From NCBI RefSeq assembly GCF_937915125.1, contig NZ_CALDMP010000020.1, positions 1-38,250 on the forward strand: a stretch of DNA of 38,250 bases, read 5' to 3'. Source of the DNA: an uncultured Ruminococcus sp. Its GTDB lineage: Bacteria > Bacillota > Clostridia > Oscillospirales > Ruminococcaceae. The notes beneath the pieces were generated by a model. It was not told the origin of the DNA, did not search any database, and saw only the letters and a list, made by a program, of their open reading frames with translations. Positions 32,840 to 38,250 of this stretch are shown here, piece by piece. Every line of letters begins with the position of its first letter. The stretch's first letter is position 1. Made by a program: the position numbers and the translations under genes.

Positions 32840-32894
32840 GAACCCCGCTGAAGGGACGGATATCATCCGCCCGGGTTCTTTGTGCGGTGTTGCC
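32840..32894. repeat. Nested hairpin joined to a solo right end of the GGCAA element
   Basis: GAACCC (32840-32845) and GGGTTC (32873-32878) enclose the CGGAT-ATC-ATCCG palindrome of the TGTAGGGGCGG family. It runs directly into TTCTTTGTGCGGTGTTGCC (32876-32894), a solo copy of the right end of the GGCAA element, which stops at the TTAA that flanks full copy 6. Confidence 0.7.
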
Positions 32895-32898
32895 TTAA

Positions 32899-33070
32899 GG
32901 CAACACCGCACAAAGAGCGCCTAGCGGCTTTGCACGTCATATGCTTGCATCTTTTCCGTCATATTTCACAAAAATGCTCGTGAATACACAAAGTATTCAC
33001 TGCGCTTTTTGTTTCATCTGACGAAAAATCTGACGACGCATCTGACGCACAATCTTTGTGCGGTATTGCC
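32899..33070 (+). mobile_element. 172-bp GGCAA-ended element, copy 6
   Basis: Full-length with TTAA on both sides (32895-32898 and 33071-33074). The right-hand duplication contains the ung stop codon. The internal hairpin has arms GTGAATAC (32980-32987) and GTATTCAC (32993-33000). Confidence 0.95.
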
Positions 33071-33748
33071 TTAAATACTCCAGTCGATCTCCGGCAATCC
33101 ACGTTCCCGTAGGAATGCGTTTGCCTTGGAAAAATGCTTACAGCCGAAAAATCCGTGATATGCCGAAAGGGGGCTGGGATGCGCCGCCGTTAGCACCAGG
33201 TGCTGGGAATGCTGGATAAGGGCTTTCTTGGACTTGGCATTATTCCCCCACAGCAGGAACACCACCGGTTCTTCTCTGGCATCCAGAAGCCGGATCACAT
33301 CGTCTGTGAATTCCTCCCAGCCCTTGCCCCGGTGGGAATTCGCCTGCCCTGCACGCACTGTCAGCACCGTATTTAGAAGCAGTACCCCGTGCTTTGCCCA
33401 GTTGGTCAGTTCGCCGTGCTTTCCGGTGTTATCAATGCCCACATCATCCTTGATCTCCTTAAAAATATTCACCAGAGACGGCGGCGGTGCAACGCCCTGG
33501 CGGACGGAAAAGCACAGCCCGTGTGCCTGGTTGGGACCGTGATAGGGATCCTGCCCCAGGATTACCGCCCGGACATCGGCATATGCGGTGTATTTCAGAG
33601 CGTTGAAAATATCGTACATGCCGGGATAAATGGTTTGGGTACGGTATTCCGTCAGCAGGAACTGCCGCAGATTCTGATAATATGTTTTGGCGAATTCGCC
33701 CTCTAAAATGGTATCCCAGTCGTTTCCAAAGTGTACCATGGGTGTCAT
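33071..33748 (-). CDS. ung: Uracil-DNA glycosylase
   Basis: Family-1 UDG removes uracil from DNA. The 225-residue protein has the water-activating motif GQDPYHG (Asp in VILGQDPYHGPNQAHGL), FSV, LLLNTVLTV, and the DNA-intercalation loop HPSPLSAYHGF, all intact. An in-frame ATG three codons in is a minor alternative start. GGAGG precedes the first ATG. The TAA stop is part of the TTAA duplicated by the element at 32899. Its promoter diverges from that of secD. Confidence 0.97.
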   Translation of the reverse strand: MTPMVHFGNDWDTILEGEFAKTYYQNLRQFLLTEYRTQTIYPGMYDIFNALKYTAYADVRAVILGQDPYHGPNQAHGLCFSVRQGVAPPPSLVNIFKEIKDDVGIDNTGKHGELTNWAKHGVLLLNTVLTVRAGQANSHRGKGWEEFTDDVIRLLDAREEPVVFLLWGNNAKSKKALIQHSQHLVLTAAHPSPLSAYHGFFGCKHFSKANAFLRERGLPEIDWSI

Positions 33749-33781
33749 GCCTCCTTTTCTTTCGAATTTCTCATTTCTCCT

Positions 33782-33810
33782 ATTATACCATAAGAATAAA
33801 CGAATTGCAA
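33782..33810 (-). promoter_or_regulatory. Sigma-A promoter for ung
   Basis: Minus strand TTGCAA (33810-33805), 17-base spacer, TATAAT (33787-33782). Confidence 0.9.
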
Positions 33811-33903
33811 CGTTGTTTCAAAAAGTTTCCCGGCTGAATTTGGAGAAGTCGCCGAAATTTTGACTTTCAAATCGGCAATGTTGTACAACTTTTGCATTTC
33901 CTA

Positions 33904-33932
33904 TTGACTAATTGCGAAAATTGGAATATAAT
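33904..33932 (+). promoter_or_regulatory. Sigma-A promoter for secDF
   Basis: TTGACT (33904-33909), 17-base spacer, TATAAT (33927-33932), about 90 bases ahead of secD. Confidence 0.9.
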
Positions 33933-34022
33933 AATAAGTAATTGTCGATCGTGCATTCTGCCGACGGCACAGTATACTATGCGGTTCTGCCACAGACAGA
34001 CCGCAGCACAGGAGGCTAAATC

Positions 34023-35447
34023 GTGAGAAAAGTAAAAAAACCTGTTTTCTTCATTGTATTTGCCGTTATCGCTCTGTTTGCACTCACCACTGTATTCGGT
34101 GTAACCTCCCAGTATGGTGATACCGTCACGACCTATGTTCATGGGGTCGGCGATATCCGTCTGGGCATCGATATCCAGGGCGGTGTAGACGTGACCTTTG
34201 AACCGGCGGGCGATGTGGATGCAACGGAGGAACAAATGGACGCGGCGCTAGAGACCATCAAGCTCCGTCTGGCAAACCAGAACATCAGCGACAGCGAGAC
34301 CTATGTGGACTACAAGAGCAGCCGCATTATCGTGCGGTTCCCCTGGCAGGCGGGCGAGACGAATTTCGACCCGGAAGAAGCTGTCAAGGAACTGGGCGAG
34401 ACCGCTGAGCTGACTTTCCGCAAGGGTACCGATTCATCCTACGATGAAGCGGGTAATATCATTCCTGCCGGTGACATCGTACTGACGGGTGCCGATGTCG
34501 AAAAGGCTGGCACCGGTGCGACCCAGGATGATACTACAGGCGAATACACCTGGATGGTCACTCTGGATCTGAATGAAAGCGGTAAGGAAAAGTTCTATGA
34601 GGCAACTTCAGAACTTTACTCGCAGCAGGGTCAGATCTCCATCTGGATGGACAACACCATGATCTCTGCACCGTCTGTCAGCGCTGTGATCTCAGACGGA
34701 AAGGCGACCATTACTGGTGACTTTACATATGAAAGTGCCAAGGAACTGGCAGACAAGATCAATTCCGGTGCACTGCCCTTCTCCCTGGAGACCACCAGCT
34801 TCAAGACCATCTCCCCGACCATGGGCGAGGGTGCGCTGACAGCAATGATCATTGCCGGCGTCATTGTACTGGCATTTATCATTGTTTATATGATCGTATT
34901 GTACCGTCTGATGGGTGTAGTAGCGTCTATTACCCTGATCGGACAGGTTGCCGGTATGCTGGCAGCGGTTTCCGGCTGGTTCGGCTTTATGTCCAGTACG
35001 ACGCTGACTATTCCGGGTATTGCAGGTATCATCCTGTCTGTCGGCATGGGCGTCGATGCGAATATCATCACCGGCGAGCGTATCCGTGAGGAACTGCGCA
35101 AGGGCAAGAATCTGGATACAGCGCTGTATTCCGGCTATCACAGAGCCTTCAGTGCCATCTTCGACGGAAACCTGACGGGTATTATCGTATCCATCGTGCT
35201 CATGGGTGCATTCGGCGTGCCGGACAGCATCTGGGCGAAGATCTTCAACAACACGATCTTCTACTTCTTCGGCGCAACCACCGAGGGTGTTATCTATTCC
35301 TTCGGCTTCACGCTGATGACCGGTCTGATTATGAACTTTATCATGGGTGTACTGGCGTCCAGACTGATGACCATGTCTCTGTCACGCTTCAAGTGCTTCC
35401 AGAACAAAAAGCTTTATGGAGGTGGTATTGATGTCAAAGCAGACTAA
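34023..35447 (+). CDS. secD: Protein translocase subunit SecD
   Basis: SecD uses the proton gradient to help pull secreted proteins out of the Sec channel. The 474-residue protein has an N-terminal membrane segment (about 8-28), the conserved LGIDIQGGVDVTFEP, a large outer P1 domain (about 40-260), and five further membrane segments from about 275. The start is GTG at 34023 with AGGAGG seven bases before it. The C-terminus overlaps secF by 17 bases, so the two subunits are coupled. Neighbouring secreted dockerin proteins would depend on this pathway. Confidence 0.96.
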   Translation: MRKVKKPVFFIVFAVIALFALTTVFGVTSQYGDTVTTYVHGVGDIRLGIDIQGGVDVTFEPAGDVDATEEQMDAALETIKLRLANQNISDSETYVDYKSSRIIVRFPWQAGETNFDPEEAVKELGETAELTFRKGTDSSYDEAGNIIPAGDIVLTGADVEKAGTGATQDDTTGEYTWMVTLDLNESGKEKFYEATSELYSQQGQISIWMDNTMISAPSVSAVISDGKATITGDFTYESAKELADKINSGALPFSLETTSFKTISPTMGEGALTAMIIAGVIVLAFIIVYMIVLYRLMGVVASITLIGQVAGMLAAVSGWFGFMSSTTLTIPGIAGIILSVGMGVDANIITGERIREELRKGKNLDTALYSGYHRAFSAIFDGNLTGIIVSIVLMGAFGVPDSIWAKIFNNTIFYFFGATTEGVIYSFGFTLMTGLIMNFIMGVLASRLMTMSLSRFKCFQNKKLYGGGIDVKAD

Positions 35448-36417
35448 AGAACCGAAACAGTTTGATGTTGACGTAAAAGTGCGCAATTTTTGTGGCAAGT
35501 CGAAGCTGTTCTTTCTGATTTCTCTTGCACTGATCGTCATTTCATTTCTCTCCACCTTCACTGGCGTAGATGTAGCGCTGGAATTCAAGGGCGGTACCAT
35601 TATCACTTACAGCTATTCCGGCGAAATGGATGAAAATACCATTGAAAGTGAAATCGGCGCGCTGGTTGGCTCTTCTGTCAATGCCCAGGGCGGCGAAAGC
35701 CTGGACAGCGATACAAAGACCCTGTCCCTGTCCTTCAGCTCCAACGAGGGTCTGACCATTGAGCGTCAGGCTGAGGTAACAGACAAGATCCAGGAACTCT
35801 ATCCGGACAGCGAGCTGGAGCTTCTGGATGCCAACGATGTGGATGCCACATCGGGCAGCGAATTCTTTGCCAAGTGTATCGTTGCTGCGATTTTTGCAGC
35901 ACTGATCCTGATCGTGTATATTGCACTGCGATTCAAGCAGATCAGCGGTTGGTCTGCGGGCGTGTGTGCAGTATTGGGACTTCTGTCCACGCTGATCGTT
36001 ACCTATGGCGGCGTGGTACTGTGCGGCTTTGAGATCGACTCCAACTTCATGGCAGTTATCCTGACACTGCTGGGTTATGCCATCAATGATACGATTGTTA
36101 TCTACGACCGTATCCGTGAAAATCAGACGCTGCTGCCGGGAATGCAGGTCAATGATCTGGTGAACATCAGTTCCTCTCAGTCCCTGCGCCGTACACTACG
36201 TACCTCTATCACCACATTCAGCTCTATGCTGGTTGTCACCATTGTCTCTATTGCAATGGGTCTGACCTCCATCCTGAGCTTCTCCGTTCCCATGATGATC
36301 GGTATTGTGATGGGTACCTATAATTCTATCTGCTTTGTACCCAGCCTGTGGGTATGGTGGCAGAAGAAGCGCGGTATCAGCGTTTTGCAGCCTGTGAAGA
36401 AAAAGGCGAAAGTATAA
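35431..36417 (+). CDS. secF: Protein translocase subunit SecF
   Basis: This 328-residue partner of SecD has one N-terminal membrane segment (about 27-45), the conserved FKGGTIITYSY, a short outer domain, and five C-terminal membrane segments including GYAINDTIVIYDRIREN (the D-x-x-R family signature) and SSSQSLRRTLRTSITT. I placed the start at 35431, where GGAGGTGG lies five bases upstream, rather than at an ATG 15 bases earlier that overlaps that site. An intrinsic terminator follows. Confidence 0.96.
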   Translation: MSKQTKEPKQFDVDVKVRNFCGKSKLFFLISLALIVISFLSTFTGVDVALEFKGGTIITYSYSGEMDENTIESEIGALVGSSVNAQGGESLDSDTKTLSLSFSSNEGLTIERQAEVTDKIQELYPDSELELLDANDVDATSGSEFFAKCIVAAIFAALILIVYIALRFKQISGWSAGVCAVLGLLSTLIVTYGGVVLCGFEIDSNFMAVILTLLGYAINDTIVIYDRIRENQTLLPGMQVNDLVNISSSQSLRRTLRTSITTFSSMLVVTIVSIAMGLTSILSFSVPMMIGIVMGTYNSICFVPSLWVWWQKKRGISVLQPVKKKAKV

Positions 36418-36443
36418 GTTTTTTCTGAGCGAAAAATGAGAAA

Positions 36444-36476
36444 ACGAGTCAGTGCGGTGCATTGGCTCGTTTTTTT
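36444..36476 (+). terminator. Intrinsic terminator of secDF
   Basis: ACGAGTCA (36444-36451) pairs with TGGCTCGT (36463-36470) with one G-U pair, and seven T residues follow. Confidence 0.9.
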
Positions 36477-36526
36477 GCGGTTCAGAGGTTAGATGTAGTA
36501 CCCTGTCACAGCTAAAATTTATTCCG

Positions 36527-36555
36527 TTGAAAACGTCCCACCGGGACGTTTTCAA
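36527..36555. repeat. 29-bp hairpin element, copy 2
   Basis: TTGAAAACGTCCC (36527-36539) pairs perfectly with GGGACGTTTTCAA (36543-36555) around ACC. It is the reverse-complement orientation of the copy at 4303, with one base pair changed on both arms. Confidence 0.75.
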
Positions 36556-36583
36556 AATTTTGCTTGTTGAAAAAGGCTTACAG

Positions 36584-36738
36584 GGGGAAAGCGGTCTTGT
36601 CCGCTTTCCCCTCGAAAAGCTGCCGCTTTTCTCACCCCTTTTCTCCGCGGCGCAAAAGGATGCGCCAGGGTGTCTCGCCGTCTGCAGACGGCGACCAGGG
36701 ACGCTGTCCCTGGACCTGCGCCAGCTGTGCTCAGCTGG
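36584..36738. repeat. Cluster of five consecutive hairpins
   Basis: GGGGAAAGCGG/CCGCTTTCCCC (36584-36611, 11-bp stem); GGCGCA/TGCGCC (36649-36666); a perfect 20-bp palindrome centred on CTGCAG (36675-36694); CCAGGGAC/GTCCCTGG (36695-36713); CCAGCTG/CAGCTGG (36721-36738). No convincing gene covers it. It fills most of the 490-base gap between secF and the next gene; 36739-36857 is AT-rich with no other signal. Confidence 0.8.
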
Positions 36739-36857
36739 ACCAGCATGATGAGCACCCTTTTTTATGTTGGTTAAGAAACAATTTTCAATTGATGCAATGT
36801 ATCACATTGTGTTCTCGTTATTTAAAATGATTTCTGCGGAAAATCATGCGAATTCTA

Positions 36858-36886
36858 TTGAAATTTTTTCAAAGGCATGGTATAAT
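36858..36886 (+). promoter_or_regulatory. Sigma-A promoter for the TIM-barrel gene and nrdR
   Basis: TTGAAA (36858-36863), 17-base spacer, TATAAT (36881-36886), with the start codon at 36911. This placement rules out the longer in-frame start at 36764. Confidence 0.88.
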
Positions 36887-36910
36887 GGAAAAAACGGAAG
36901 GAGGGATCCT

Positions 36911-37717
36911 ATGCTGCGTGCCGGTGTTTCCACGGCGTGCCTCTATCCCCGGGTGGTGGAAGAGGCGCTGTACGACCTGGCGCTTGCCGGCGTTTCCCAC
37001 GTGGAAATTTTCATCAACACCCATGCAGAACTGCGCCGGAACTTTGTGGATACGCTGGCGCAGGTGATGCAGCGGTTTGAGATGACCTGTCGCTCGCTCC
37101 ATCCGTTTACCAGTGAAATGGAGCCTATGATGCTCTTTTCCAACTATCCGCGCCGCGTGGAGGATTATCTGGAATACTGCCGCCACTATTTCACGGCAAT
37201 GCAGCGGCTGGGCGCAGAGGTGTTCGTGCTGCACGGCAATAAAGTACCAGCAGGGACGGTGAACCGAGAGCTTTATTTCGAACGGTTCCGACGTCTGGCG
37301 GAACTGGGAGAATCCTACGGCGTCATTGTGGCGCAGGAAAATGTGGCACGCTGTACCAGTGCATCTTCGGCGTTTCTCAAGGAAATGTGCGGCGGTCTGG
37401 GAAAACAGGCTCGCTTTGTGCTGGATGTGAAACAGGCGGTGCGCTCCGGTGAGGATCCTCTTGCCATGCTGAAGCTGCTGGGCAGTCACGTGGTGCATGT
37501 CCATATCAGTGACCACGGGCAGTACGGTGATTGTTTGCCCATCGGAAAGGGTCGGTTTCGGGTGAACGCCTTTCTGGAGACCCTTGCGGAAGTCAGCCCC
37601 GATTGTTCCGTGATTCTGGAACTATACCGCAGCGGTTTTTCCGATGTATCGGAGCTGGCGAGTAATTACACCCTGCTGCAAAATCGTATCCACGCAATAC
37701 AGAAAGGAGGCGTCTGA
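36911..37717 (+). CDS. Xylose isomerase-like/AP endonuclease 2 family TIM-barrel protein
   Basis: This 268-residue protein has the sugar-phosphate isomerase/epimerase-like fold: AGVSTACLYPRVVEEALYDLALAGVSHVEIF at the start, FVLHGNKVPAGT, YGVIVAQENVARCTSASSAF with a likely metal-binding Glu, RFVLDVKQAVRSGEDPL, and VVHVHISDHGQYGDCLPIGKGRF with metal-ligand His residues. Members include sugar epimerases, isomerases and endonuclease IV; the closest function is unclear. AAGGAGGG precedes the ATG. It ends two bases before nrdR and is co-transcribed with it, but the pairing does not identify the substrate. Confidence 0.85.
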   Translation: MLRAGVSTACLYPRVVEEALYDLALAGVSHVEIFINTHAELRRNFVDTLAQVMQRFEMTCRSLHPFTSEMEPMMLFSNYPRRVEDYLEYCRHYFTAMQRLGAEVFVLHGNKVPAGTVNRELYFERFRRLAELGESYGVIVAQENVARCTSASSAFLKEMCGGLGKQARFVLDVKQAVRSGEDPLAMLKLLGSHVVHVHISDHGQYGDCLPIGKGRFRVNAFLETLAEVSPDCSVILELYRSGFSDVSELASNYTLLQNRIHAIQKGGV

Positions 37718-37719
37718 AA

Positions 37720-38166
37720 ATGCATTGTCCCTTTTGCGGAGAACGGGATACCCGCGTGCTGGACTCCCGTCCCTCTGAAACCAAGATTCGCCGCCGCAGA
37801 GAATGCACTCGCTGCGGAAAGCGGTTCACCACCTATGAGGTAGTGGAGCGACCGCTGCTGATGGTGCAGAAAAAAGACGGTTCCTTCGAGGCGTTTGACC
37901 GGAACAAGCTGATTACCGGTATTTTTAACGCCATTAAAAAGCGCCCTGTGAGCATGGAACAGGTTTCCGCCATGATCGACCAGCTGGAAAATCAGTACGC
38001 CAACGAAATGCGCAGTACTGTGACCTCCTCTGAGATCGGCAATATGGTCATGGAGATGCTCAAGCAGATCGACGCCGTTGCCTATGTCCGCTTTGCCTCG
38101 GTTTATCAGGATTTTACGGATGTTGCCGGATTTATTGCGGTAATCGGCGCATTGGATCAGTCGTAA
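37720..38166 (+). CDS. nrdR: Transcriptional repressor NrdR
   Basis: NrdR senses ATP and dATP and represses ribonucleotide reductase genes. The 148-residue protein has an N-terminal zinc ribbon (MHCPFCGERDTRVLDSR and ECTRCGKRFTTYE) and an ATP-cone domain (about 49-139, VQKKDGSFEAFDRNKLITGIFNAIKKRPVS). Length and motif order are standard. GAAAGGAGG lies upstream, overlapping the end of the preceding gene. A short hairpin (ATGCGGC/GCCGCAT, 38166-38184) follows without a T-run. No NrdR box pair or nrd gene is visible in this window. Confidence 0.97.
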   Translation: MHCPFCGERDTRVLDSRPSETKIRRRRECTRCGKRFTTYEVVERPLLMVQKKDGSFEAFDRNKLITGIFNAIKKRPVSMEQVSAMIDQLENQYANEMRSTVTSSEIGNMVMEMLKQIDAVAYVRFASVYQDFTDVAGFIAVIGALDQS

Positions 38167-38195
38167 TGCGGCTTTTTGCCGCATAACTATATTAC

Positions 38196-38250
38196 GGCAA
38201 CACCGCACAAAGAGCGCCTAGCGGTTTTGCACGTCATATGCTTGCATATT
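38196..38250 (+). mobile_element. GGCAA-ended element, copy 7 (left end, cut by window edge)
   Basis: The first 55 bases match the left end of the 172-bp copies with one change near position 30 of the element. The left flank is TTAC (38192-38195). It begins 29 bases after the nrdR stop codon. Confidence 0.9.

Noticed and set aside
36764..36910. Longer N-terminus for the TIM-barrel protein
   Set aside because: A strong promoter (36858-36886) and AAGGAGGG lie inside this stretch, placing the start at 36911.
1..38250. tRNA, rRNA or tmRNA genes
   Set aside because: No tRNA T-loop with matching acceptor arms and no rRNA-like stretch was recognised on either strand.

Overview
The window looks like the chromosome of a gut-type Ruminococcus or close relative (Oscillospiraceae, Bacillota). 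Evidence: two secreted proteins carry dockerin-type calcium-binding repeats typical of Ruminococcus, the promoters are textbook sigma-A with 17-bp spacers, ribosome binding sites are strong AGGAGG-like, and gene order such as rpsF-ssb-rpsR and secD-secF is standard for the phylum. Base composition is moderately GC-rich by eye. I see no rRNA, tRNA, phage or CRISPR array.

Layout. 155-7982 (+): a surface-polysaccharide cassette with a small coiled-coil protein, three GT4 glycosyltransferases (two of them tandem paralogues), a large GT-C-type membrane glycosyltransferase and a GT2 polyprenyl-phosphate sugar synthase that could supply it. 8235-9475 (+): a small membrane protein and a D-2-hydroxyacid dehydrogenase. 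9578-12382 (+): proline synthesis (proB, proA) with a Uma2-family nuclease gene between them. 12586-13365 (+): an unknown membrane protein. 13638-19969 (-): a tightly overlapping run read from the right, thyX, tmk, a DUF2156 protein, a DJ-1 family protein, 5-formyl-THF cyclo-ligase, mltG and a U32 peptidase-like protein. 20362-21636 (-): purA. 22128-23771 (-): a secreted dockerin protein with a metallopeptidase motif. 24089-25222 (+): rpsF-ssb-rpsR. 25292-26284 (-): a second dockerin protein. 26590-32691 (-): a methionine/one-carbon locus (metF, a separate MetH reactivation protein, metH) interrupted by a MntA/HepT-type toxin-antitoxin pair, followed by an AI-2E family permease. 33071-33748 (-): ung. 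34023-36417 (+): secDF. 36911-38166 (+): a TIM-barrel protein and nrdR.

The most distinctive feature is between the genes. A 172-bp non-coding element with imperfect inverted ends starting GGCAA recurs seven times (two cut by the window edges). Every complete copy is flanked by a perfect 4-bp target duplication, all seven lie in the same orientation, and most sit within a few bases of a stop codon; two target duplications actually contain the stop codon. A second, unrelated element with 18-bp perfect inverted ends and a TATT duplication lies beside the toxin-antitoxin pair. Also present are paired TGTAGGGGCGG-type palindromes, a 29-bp hairpin found twice with a compensatory base-pair change, and a run of five hairpins downstream of secF. 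I see these as the best candidates for something undescribed; the protein-coding content is largely conventional.
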